Positions 9,057 through 16,240 of a DNA stretch of 64,000 bases are shown piece by piece. The stretch comes from Bin75 sp965200435 (GTDB lineage: Bacteria; Nitrospirota; Nitrospiria; Nitrospirales; UBA8639): the NCBI GenBank assembly GCA_965200435.1, contig OZ241337.1, forward strand, positions 2,549,254-2,613,253, written 5' to 3'. How positions within the stretch are numbered: position 1 is the first letter of the stretch; every line of letters starts with the position of its first letter. Both the position numbers and the translations under genes were made by a program. The notes under the pieces were generated by a model. That model worked only from the letters and a program-made list of their open reading frames with translations, was not told the origin of the DNA and ran no database searches.

Positions 9057-10067
9057 ATGGCAGTCTTAAGGCTCTTTAATCCACTTCAAGCGAACGAGAT
9101 ATATCATGGTGATTCTCTGCAGCTTTTAAGGAGAATTGAACATGAATCCATTGCTCTAAGCCTATGGTCGCCTCCTTATTACATTGGAAAAACCTATGAG
9201 CAGAATTTGTCTTTTGACGATTGGAGAAATCTTGTATGTGACGTGATAACTCTGCACTTTCCGATTATGAAGCCAGGTGGATTTTTGGCAATAAATATTG
9301 CCGATATCTTGTGTTTTAAGGATGAGAATATGCCAAAGATTATGGCAGAGAATATTTCTCGAAGAAAAATCAAACTTGCACGGGAGGATATACTGAGAGC
9401 CCAAAAACACCATCCGGATTGGAATAGAGACAAGCTGGCAGAATATTTTGAGTGTAGTGAACAAACCATTGATCGGCGGCTGAACGGCAACAATATTCGA
9501 GGTGGCAAATATCAAGCTCAAACAAGAGTCTATCTCGTTGGCGGGTTACTAGAAAGGGCTGCCACAGATGCAGGTTTCTATTTATATGATCGGCGTATAT
9601 GGGTAAAAGATGCTGCATGGGAAAACTCAAGATGGCATACCATCTCATACCGTTCCGTAGACGAGTCAGAATATATCTACGTTTTTTGGAAACCAGGTAT
9701 AACAAAGGTTGATCGCACACGACTGACAAAACAGGAATGGGTCAATTGGGGGTCCAGGGGAGTATGGGAAATCCCCTCAGTTCGAAGCAATGCCGATCAT
9801 GATTCTAAATTTCCCATTGAGTTACCCCGGAGATCAATAAAGCTTTTTACTGATCCAGAGGAAATTGTGCTTGATTGTTTTATGGGGAGTGGAACCACGG
9901 CTTTAGCTGCATTGAGTGAAGGAAGACGATATATTGGTATCGACAAAGAAAAAAGGTCAGTGGAGATAGCAAGAGAAGCTGTCAAATCATTGAATGCGTA
10001 CAACAAAGAGCCTGAACAGATGGATCTCATGATCAGAGAACTGGAGGCAACGTATAAACTGAAATGA
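9057..10067 (+). CDS. Orphan beta-class DNA methyltransferase with internal HTH
   Basis: 336 residues from ATG 9057 (AGGAG 11 bases upstream; GTG 9045 is also possible). The order of motifs is motif IV SPPY (~38-41), KPGGFLAIN, then a C-terminal SAM-binding LDCFMGSGTTALAA (~265-278) and YIGIDKEKR. That is the beta class of amino (N4-cytosine or N6-adenine) methylases; SPPY suggests N4-cytosine. Between them lies an inserted helix-turn-helix-like segment (RDKLAEYFECSEQTIDRRLNG, ~125-146). No restriction gene is next to it. The AT-rich codon use differs from purF and points to transfer. It sits alone between backbone genes. Confidence 0.85.
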   Translation: MAVLRLFNPLQANEIYHGDSLQLLRRIEHESIALSLWSPPYYIGKTYEQNLSFDDWRNLVCDVITLHFPIMKPGGFLAINIADILCFKDENMPKIMAENISRRKIKLAREDILRAQKHHPDWNRDKLAEYFECSEQTIDRRLNGNNIRGGKYQAQTRVYLVGGLLERAATDAGFYLYDRRIWVKDAAWENSRWHTISYRSVDESEYIYVFWKPGITKVDRTRLTKQEWVNWGSRGVWEIPSVRSNADHDSKFPIELPRRSIKLFTDPEEIVLDCFMGSGTTALAALSEGRRYIGIDKEKRSVEIAREAVKSLNAYNKEPEQMDLMIRELEATYKLK

Positions 10068-10280
10068 TCGCTCAACACGATGCGATATTGAGTGCGATTT
10101 CATCATGTGCACTTCTCTGCAGGTAAGCGTAGCCGTTATGCTTTCACCTGGAAGAACCGAGAGAGAACAGAGCCTCCAGCCTTTCTCTTCAATTGCCCAC
10201 CTGAAAAATTGTGTGTTACGATTTCAATCATTGAGGTCGATTGTCTGCTTGGGCCACTGCTTAGCAAAGTGGAGGATGCC

Positions 10281-10823
10281 ATGAAACGCCATCTCTGTTT
10301 ATGTGCAGTGATACTTTCCTTCGCCGTTGTGACAATGGCTTGGGCCGGTGGATTCTTTAAAGTCGGGGAGCCGGCTCCGGCGTTCTCGCTGACTTCGGTC
10401 ACGGGAGAGCCTATTTCGCTGAAAGATTTCCAAGGCAAAGTCGTGGTGCTGGGTCTGTTTCATATTTGTGAACCATGTATGATTCAGGGCACGAATCTCC
10501 AAAAAGTGTATGAGGCCACGCGCGGCCAGAACGTCGCAGTGATCGGCGTGAACTCTTCGGGTGATTCCCGGGCCGATGTATTGGAATTTCTCAGCGTCTT
10601 TCCTGTGAAAATCACCTATCCGTATCTCGTGGACTCTGACCAGGTGACCGATAAACTGTATGGAGGAGGGCGCTTTATTCCAAATGTCTACATTCTGGAC
10701 CAGAATGGCGTGATCCGGTGGCAACGCGTCGGCAATATGGACTTGGCAGACCATGCGGCGATTCTGAATGAAGTGAATACATTGTTGAGCAAAGGAACAT
10801 CTTCCGGGCCAACCAGTCTGTGA
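10281..10823 (+). CDS. TlpA-like periplasmic thioredoxin/peroxiredoxin
   Basis: 180 residues. A signal peptide (residues ~1-22, MKRHLCLCAVILSFAVV to AWAG) is followed by an AhpC/TSA-Redoxin fold with VGEPAPAFSLTSVTGEPISL (~28-47) and the active-site pair CEPC (~63-66). The cis-Pro region is FIPNVYILDQNGVI. This implies a membrane-exported thiol-disulfide protein, for example for cytochrome maturation or peroxide reduction. ATG 10281 is chosen because GGAGG lies six bases upstream and the signal peptide begins there; upstream in-frame sequence looks non-coding. A family A repeat starts 12 bases after the stop. Confidence 0.85.
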   Translation: MKRHLCLCAVILSFAVVTMAWAGGFFKVGEPAPAFSLTSVTGEPISLKDFQGKVVVLGLFHICEPCMIQGTNLQKVYEATRGQNVAVIGVNSSGDSRADVLEFLSVFPVKITYPYLVDSDQVTDKLYGGGRFIPNVYILDQNGVIRWQRVGNMDLADHAAILNEVNTLLSKGTSSGPTSL

Positions 10824-10834
10824 CGTTTTGCGTG

Positions 10835-10982
10835 AGGGAACCTCTGATTTCGTGTGAGAGCGGGATGCAGGGCCAGGCGTCCCGGAGCGAAACCCGAAGC
10901 TTCTCAGAGAGAGAGGTGAGGGTTGAGCGAGGACACCACGCCGCCATGCGCCCGATCGTGCACTCAATCAGAGGTTCCTTAG
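10835..10982 (-). repeat. Family A repeat, copy 1 (MITE-like)
   Basis: About 148 bases bounded by inverted ends AGGGAACCTCTGATT and AATCAGAGGTTCCTTAG. The inside carries TGCAGGGCCAGGCGTCC, CGAAACCCGAAGC and GAGCGAGGACACCACGCC. It is in the opposite orientation to copies 2 and 3. No gene is inside. It directly follows the stop of the thioredoxin gene, so it may also act as a transcription end. Confidence 0.85.
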
Positions 10983-11080
10983 GCAGGTTCTTGTCCCCTG
11001 CAGGGCAACAAACCAGGATAGACGAAACGACGACGTTTCCACCTGAAGACCCTGCTCATGCGAAAGGATAGAAAGACGAA

Positions 11081-11320
11081 ATGGATGAGTTTGAAGAGGG
11101 GAAAGCAAAATTCTGTGAACTGGTGAAAAATATCGATGACACGGTCGAAATCGTCATTCCGACCACTCCTTCCAATGGCCGGTTTTTGATTTCTCTGACC
11201 AAGAGAGCCAATCGAAAATTTATCATGGTGCCGGAAGACGATATTCTCGATCTGCCTTCGGAAGAAGACATGCTTTCCAACACAACCGCCATGCTCCAGG
11301 AGGAGATTGCCGATCTATGA
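11081..11320 (+). CDS. Small conserved-looking protein of unknown function
   Basis: 79 residues, acidic, with a strand-rich middle (VEIVIPTTPSNGRFLISLTKRANRKFIMVPEDDILDLP). No signal peptide or known domain is visible. Its stop overlaps the start of the next gene by four bases (ATGA), so translation is coupled and the two products probably act together. It is the first gene of the block lying between inverted family A repeats. Confidence 0.6.
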   Translation: MDEFEEGKAKFCELVKNIDDTVEIVIPTTPSNGRFLISLTKRANRKFIMVPEDDILDLPSEEDMLSNTTAMLQEEIADL

Positions 11321-11910
11321 AGCCGATTTTGCCCGGGATAGCCACGTGGTCGTGGTTTTCAGAAGAAAAGCAGCTTAATTTTAACGGCCATCTCCTGGAC
11401 GTCGGCGAACATCGAATTCTGGTTGATCCACCGCCTCTCTCGGATTCCGATTTGTCAATGCTGGCCAATGCCGGGCAAGTCGATTATATTCTCCTCACCA
11501 ATCGGGATCATGTACGTGAAAGTGCGAACTACAAGGAAGCCTTGAAGACTCGCGTGTACGTTCCGCAGGCCGATGCCGGGGAAATGCCGGTGACTCCCGA
11601 CAAAACCTTTGTTGATGGAGAATTGCTGCCCGGTGGGATTTGGGTCATCCAACTCTCCGATCAAAAGTCACCAGGTGAATCGGCTCTCTTTCTCCAACAA
11701 GGACGTGGTATTCTTCTTGTAGGTGACGCCTTGCTGGGCAAGCCCGAAGGGTCGGTCAGTATGTTGCCTGACGAAAAATATGCTGATCCCGCCAAAGCAA
11801 GAGAAGGCTTACGCCGCTTGCTCAGGTACGATTTCGATTCGCTCCTGGTCGGCGATGGGACCTCTATTCTGGCCGGGGCCAAGGCGGTTGTGACAAGGGC
11901 CTTGGACTAG
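11317..11910 (+). CDS. Metallo-beta-lactamase-fold protein lacking zinc ligands
   Basis: 197 residues resembling an MBL fold: NFNGHLLDVGEHRILVDPPPLSD, then YILLTNRDHVRES where active enzymes have HxHxDH, then a GD strand in GILLVGDALLGKPEGS and a final strand DSLLVGDGTSILAGA. Only Asp and His of the first motif remain (TNRDH), so classic two-zinc hydrolysis is unlikely. Members of this sort are usually annotated as MBL-fold hydrolases of unknown role. It is coupled by ATGA to the small gene before it. Confidence 0.65.
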   Translation: MKPILPGIATWSWFSEEKQLNFNGHLLDVGEHRILVDPPPLSDSDLSMLANAGQVDYILLTNRDHVRESANYKEALKTRVYVPQADAGEMPVTPDKTFVDGELLPGGIWVIQLSDQKSPGESALFLQQGRGILLVGDALLGKPEGSVSMLPDEKYADPAKAREGLRRLLRYDFDSLLVGDGTSILAGAKAVVTRALD

Positions 11911-12008
11911 ACAGGCTTCTGACCCGTTTTGCTTCTAAAGGGCCTGTGGAGCAAGTACGCCGTGATGCCCGTCATTCACACTCCACGGAATCATTTTGAA
12001 TAGACGCC

Positions 12009-12820
12009 ATGCGACAGTCCCATTCGGCACAACTCAACCAACGCGGCAATGCCCATTTCTCTCGGGGGTTGTATACGGAAGCGTACCAGTGTTATGCCAA
12101 AGCGTTGGAAGTTGATCGAAAAAGCGGCGATCCCAGGGCTTTGGCGGTGACGTTAGGGAATCTCGGGAACATCTGCGCCGTAAGCGGCAAACGCCAACGG
12201 GCCCAGGAATATTATCAGGAGATGCTGGAATTACAGAAGACGTTTGGGGATAACCGCGGGATCAGTGCACGCTTACCAACCTCGGCAACTTGTACGTCGA
12301 TGCCGGCGAATGGGAACGAGGCCGCGCCTACTATCTCGAAGCCCTGGATAGAATGGAGACGTTTGCAGACGACGCAGCCAAGGCGGTCCTGCTCTCCGAT
12401 TTGGGTCTGGTTGCAAAGGAAACCCGACACTTCGAGCAAGCCATGAACTATTATTCGGAATCCATTGCCTTGATGAAGCGGGTGGACAATCAGGCCGGTC
12501 AGTCCGACGTGTTCAAGATGATGGCGCGCATGTATCTGGCGTGGAAGCGTTATGATGATGCCATGGCCTGTGCTCAAACGAGTTTGGCCATTGCCGAACG
12601 GCTAGGTGACGAACTGCGCATGGGTGGAGCTTGGTACGTGATGGCCGATTGTCATCGGGCAAAGGGCTGTCAGGAGAAAGAAGCCCAATTCCTTCGGCAC
12701 GTGGTTCGCGTGGACCGAAAATACGAATTGCCCAAGCTGGAAGAAAACACCAGACGCCTCGAAGCGCTTTGCCTCGTGCATAAACGCGAAGAATCGATGG
12801 CAGGGGAGGGCGCTTCATGA
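12009..12820 (+). pseudogene. TPR protein interrupted by a frameshift
   Basis: Two overlapping frames make one tetratricopeptide-repeat protein. The first runs from ATG 12009 with repeats such as NQRGNAHFSRGLYTEAYQCYAKAL and TLGNLGNICAVSGKRQRAQEYYQEML. After GDNRGISA it shifts near base 12268-12270 into another frame that continues TLTNLGNLYVDAGEWERGRAYYLEALDRM and goes on with TPR repeats to 12820. One missing base after GC at 12268 explains it. The ~270-residue product would hold about five or six TPR units for protein contacts. It may be a real mutation or a sequencing error, since no homopolymer is present. The stop overlaps the next start (ATGA). Confidence 0.8.
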
Positions 12821-13251
12821 CCGACAGAGTCCACTCGGGCTGGCAACGCGTCCAGGATCACCTGAAGCAGGTCCACTCGGGGTTTATTCAATATGAACCA
12901 GGAGGGGCTCTGACCCTCGAATTGGACGATCAGGACTGGCAACTCGAAATCACACCGGCCGGGTTGTTGGTCTGTCAGGCGGGATATGTCCTGGAGGATA
13001 TGCAGAGCCTGCTGTCGGACGGCACGGCCGAAGACCTGGGAAGTGACGAATTGGCCAAACAGGCCAAGTTCTACATTCAGCAGGTCGTGTCGAAATATCG
13101 TGATCGTCTTATCAAGGACGGCTTCGGTGAACGCGTTGAAATGAATGACGAATACGTCGCGATCTTTTTTGAACGTTCCGTTGATTTTGACAACCTGCCT
13201 GAACTTGAACAATTGATCACGCGATACCGGCGGCAATTCGCCGTCACCTGA
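12817..13251 (+). CDS. Unknown 144-residue protein
   Basis: A soluble acidic protein starting MTDRVHSGWQRVQDHLKQV, with a mixed alpha/beta pattern and no recognisable motif. It overlaps the TPR gene by four bases, which suggests a shared transcript and function. No signal peptide, membrane segment or metal motif is visible. It belongs to the block of accessory-looking genes between 11.0 and 14.3 kb. Confidence 0.6.
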   Translation: MTDRVHSGWQRVQDHLKQVHSGFIQYEPGGALTLELDDQDWQLEITPAGLLVCQAGYVLEDMQSLLSDGTAEDLGSDELAKQAKFYIQQVVSKYRDRLIKDGFGERVEMNDEYVAIFFERSVDFDNLPELEQLITRYRRQFAVT

Positions 13252-13284
13252 AATCTTTCTCATCCTAACTTCAAAAGGATACTT

Positions 13285-14295
13285 ATGGATGCGCCACTTC
13301 CGGTTCGGACAATGGATGACTTTCGTGACGTGGTCTCTAGCTTTCGCTTAGCCCGCGTGTGCGCTACGGCCTTGGATCTCGACCTCTTTACCCATATGGG
13401 ACAACGATTCTGGACGCCTAAAGCCCTGGCCAGGAAAGTACAAGCCAGTGAACGGGGAATCGACATAATCCTGCGTAACCTGGAAACTGCGGGGTTGCTC
13501 AAACGACGGGGAACGGCCTATGGCGTAGAGAAAGTCGGGCGTACGTATCTGAACCGGATCAGCCCAGCTTACCAGGGAGCTTATTTGGATCTGATCCAGC
13601 GTCAATGGGAGAATTGGGCACATCTTACCGATTCCGTCCGAACGGGCAAACCGATCGAAAACGACGGTCCGGAGGATCCGGACTATCGGCGATCATTCAC
13701 TTGGGCCATGCATCAACGTTCTGAAAAACCGGCCAAACAAGTGGCGGCACAACTCGATCTGAGCAAGGCCAAGACGCTGTTGGACGTTGGGGGAGGACCC
13801 GGCACGTATGCGTTGGAATTCTTGAAGAAAAATCCCTTATTACAGGCGGGCATTTGGGATCGTGCCCCGGCACTTGAAGTGGCCCGGGAAATCGCGAACC
13901 CCTTACGACACGGCAAGCGGCTGTCCTATTACTCGGGCGATCTTTTCGACAATGCGGTCCCTGGAAAATTCGACGTGATGTGGGTCTCGAATGTGCTTCA
14001 TATTTTTTCACCGTCTGAAAACAAAACCCTGTTCCGAACCCTCAAACGCTCACTCAACCCCGGCGGACGCATTTTGATTCAAGATACTTTTCTCATGAAC
14101 AAACCGGGATACGATGCCCTCGATACCAACCTGTTCGCGGTGACGATGCTCTTATTCACCCCGACGGGTAATACCTATAGCGCTCAAGACGTCCGGCAGT
14201 GGCTCAAGACCTGCGGATTCAAAAAAACGCGGTGTCTCCAGTTACAAAAGGGCACCGGCGATTGGGATGGGGTCATCATCGAGGGGATCGTGTAG
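13285..14295 (+). CDS. O-methyltransferase-type SAM-dependent methyltransferase
   Basis: 336 residues with the layout of plant or bacterial small-molecule O-methyltransferases. There is an N-terminal dimerisation winged helix (~12-95, with ALDLDLFTHMGQRFWTPKALARKV and LETAGLLKRRGTAYGV). A Rossmann domain follows with motif I LLDVGGGPGTYALEF (~165-179), NVLHIFSP, and LNPGGRILIQDTFL. The substrate is unknown. Copy 2 of the family A repeat begins five bases after its stop. Confidence 0.8.
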   Translation: MDAPLPVRTMDDFRDVVSSFRLARVCATALDLDLFTHMGQRFWTPKALARKVQASERGIDIILRNLETAGLLKRRGTAYGVEKVGRTYLNRISPAYQGAYLDLIQRQWENWAHLTDSVRTGKPIENDGPEDPDYRRSFTWAMHQRSEKPAKQVAAQLDLSKAKTLLDVGGGPGTYALEFLKKNPLLQAGIWDRAPALEVAREIANPLRHGKRLSYYSGDLFDNAVPGKFDVMWVSNVLHIFSPSENKTLFRTLKRSLNPGGRILIQDTFLMNKPGYDALDTNLFAVTMLLFTPTGNTYSAQDVRQWLKTCGFKKTRCLQLQKGTGDWDGVIIEGIV

Positions 14296-14300
14296 AGCGT

Positions 14301-14449
14301 TAGGGAACCTCTGATTTCGTGTACGATCGGGCGTATGGCGGCGTGGTTTCCTCGCTCACCCCTCACCTCTCTCTATGATACGCTTCGGGTTTCGCTCCGG
14401 GACGCCTGGCCCTGCATCCCGCTATCACACGAAATCTGAGGCTCCTTAG
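14301..14449 (+). repeat. Family A repeat, copy 2 (MITE-like)
   Basis: About 149 bases with ends TAGGGAACCTCTGATTT and AAATCTGAGGCTCCTTA. The interior is the reverse complement of copy 1: GCGTGGTTTCCTCGCTCACC, CGGGTTTCGCTCC, GACGCCTGGCCCTGCATCC. Copies 1 and 2 therefore face each other around the 11.0-14.3 kb gene block. Confidence 0.85.
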
Positions 14450-14817
14450 ACGGTTAAAGCCTGGCGCCCGCCGATCGCAATGAGCAGAAAATTAAACAGA
14501 GCGGTCAACAGGATCAGAACGACAAAGTGCAGGGACTCCATTCCGGAGGTCATGCTCTGTACGAACGTGGCAATGTCCAAGGCCAGACCGATTGTTCCGT
14601 ACATCACCCCAACCATGGCAGCCCAGCGCGTTCCGATCAGACAGACTCCGCCGGCGAGCAAGGGGAGCCCGAATTGAAACCCATACCAAATCGCTCGATG
14701 CAGATCCGAAGTCAATACCTGCTTCGGTTCAAGAACGCTCAAGGCCACAGCGCTGACGAATAGCCCCAAACAAATCGTTGCCATCAGACGAGGCATCAGA
14801 TTCCCGGTATTGGTCAT
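14446..14817 (-). CDS. Small four-helix membrane protein
   Basis: 123 residues with four hydrophobic stretches (roughly 9-27, 47-63, 66-86, 97-118). No family recognised. Its 3' end touches the family A repeat (last codons overlap the repeat edge), so the repeat may have altered its C-terminus. Function unknown; probably an inner-membrane protein. Confidence 0.55.
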   Translation of the reverse strand: MTNTGNLMPRLMATICLGLFVSAVALSVLEPKQVLTSDLHRAIWYGFQFGLPLLAGGVCLIGTRWAAMVGVMYGTIGLALDIATFVQSMTSGMESLHFVVLILLTALFNFLLIAIGGRQALTV

Positions 14818-15142
14818 CAGAAGTCCGTCAGTGCAGAGAGCCTATTATGACGTTTGTTCGTTGCGACGAAAGCATCCGGATTGGTCATGATCATGAAAAT
14901 AGCACGAATCGCTCATCTTGAGCATAGCAAAAGACCTGCATTTCCCCGTGTTCGGTGATTGAGGGAGAGATTGTTCCTGCACTCCGTTCAGGATACGCGT
15001 CCGGGGCTCAACGTGACCAATATGGTGTGACCTGGTCCGCACGCTGTCAACGAATCCCTGAGCATTTCCACCTGCACTCCGTTCTGCAATTCATGTATAA
15101 GTTCAGAAACCTTTGGCACTCCTCAAAACAGGAGGAGAGGCC
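14818..15142. other. Non-coding stretch before the transposase
   Basis: No gene is visible. A 14-base word CCTGCACTCCGTTC occurs twice, at about 14978 and 15070. The possible left end of the transposon begins at 15045 (TGTCAACGAAT). Confidence 0.4.
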
Positions 15143-16191
15143 ATGCAAATCCACCATGTCGGCTATCGCATCAGGGGGTTTTATCGACTAACGCAATTCG
15201 GGCATCGTTGGGACATGATACCCCACGAAGCCCATCACCGACTCAAGATTCTGCACTTTTGCGCCCGGCATGGCCCAGCCGCGACGGGGGAGGCCTTTGG
15301 CGTCAGCCGCCGGACGCTTTATCGCTGGCAGCGGGCGCTCACTCAGGCTGGCGGGGACCCGCAGGCGTTGGCCGTCCGCTCTAGGGCCCCCCACCGGCGG
15401 CGGCAGGCCACGTGGCCACCCGCCCTGAGCCAAGCGATCCGGCGGCTACGCACCACGTATCCCAACCGTGGGAAGGCCAAGCTGCACGTCCTACTGCGGC
15501 CGTGGTGTGCGCAGCACGGGCTAGCCCTCCCCAGGGTCTCCACCATCGGGCGCCTGATCGCCCGCGCCCCGGACCGGATGCGGCACACGCCGAGCCGCCT
15601 GGATGCCCGGGGCCGGCCCAAACCCCGGACACGGCGCCGGAAATCCCGCCCGCCCCGGCCCCGCCCCGCCCAGCCCCTGGCGGTCTTGGCCGGCGATCCC
15701 GTTGTGCGGCTCCACGCCGGACTCCGCCGCTACCTATTCACCTTCATCGATCCCTGCAGTCGCTTCGCCTTCGCTGTGGCCACCGCCACCGCCTCCAGCC
15801 GCCATGCCACCCACGCCCTCGATGCACTCTGTGCGTTGCTCCCGGCCCCACCCCGGGTCCTCCTCTCCGATAACGGCCCGGAGTTCCAGGGGCATTTCCA
15901 GCACCGGCTCGATGAACGCGGCATCACCCACTGGTGGACGTATCCCCGATCCCCGAAAATGAACGCTCATGCGGAACGGTTCAATCGCACCCTGCAAGAG
16001 ACCTTCGTGGACTACCACGAGGATCTGCTGTTCGACGATTTGGCGGCCTTTAACCGCAAACTGGCCGATTGGTTGCTAGCCTACAATACCGTGTTGCCCC
16101 ACCATAGCCTTGGGCGGCAATCTCCGGTACAATCCCTGATTCACCACCAACCCGAGTGCCAAATGTGGTGGCCCCATACAATTCATTGACA
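15045..16191 (+). mobile_element. Insertion sequence with IS481-like transposase
   Basis: The likely element spans the DDE transposase gene. TGTCAACGAAT at 15045 and ATTCATTGACA ending at 16191 are inverted with one mismatch and may be the terminal repeats. No target duplication could be read with confidence. The interior is much more GC-rich than the neighbouring genes, marking a foreign origin. Confidence 0.5.
15143..16189 (+). CDS. DDE transposase / integrase-core protein (IS481-like)
   Basis: 348 residues from ATG 15143 (GGAGAGG upstream). An N-terminal helix-turn-helix (KILHFCARHGPAATGEAFGVSRRTLYRWQRAL, ~34-65) is followed by a Pro/Arg-rich linker and an rve core: the first Asp region AGDPVVRLHAGLRRYLFTFIDPCSRFAFA, second Asp LLSDNGPEFQG, and Glu in HAERFNRTLQE. 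It ends WLLAYNTVLPHHSLG, typical of IS481/IS3-like integrases. The frame is intact, so it may be active. GC content is far above the window average. Confidence 0.85.
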   Translation: MQIHHVGYRIRGFYRLTQFGHRWDMIPHEAHHRLKILHFCARHGPAATGEAFGVSRRTLYRWQRALTQAGGDPQALAVRSRAPHRRRQATWPPALSQAIRRLRTTYPNRGKAKLHVLLRPWCAQHGLALPRVSTIGRLIARAPDRMRHTPSRLDARGRPKPRTRRRKSRPPRPRPAQPLAVLAGDPVVRLHAGLRRYLFTFIDPCSRFAFAVATATASSRHATHALDALCALLPAPPRVLLSDNGPEFQGHFQHRLDERGITHWWTYPRSPKMNAHAERFNRTLQETFVDYHEDLLFDDLAAFNRKLADWLLAYNTVLPHHSLGRQSPVQSLIHHQPECQMWWPHTIH

Positions 16192-16240
16192 CTCCAATTT
16201 AGCCAAGCCTAGAATGGCCTAACTTACAAGGGGGGTGCGC

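Noticed and set aside
14970..15085. CCTGCACTCCGTTC pair as a transposon target duplication
   Set aside because: The copies are ~95 bases apart and both lie on the same side of the transposase gene, so they do not flank it.
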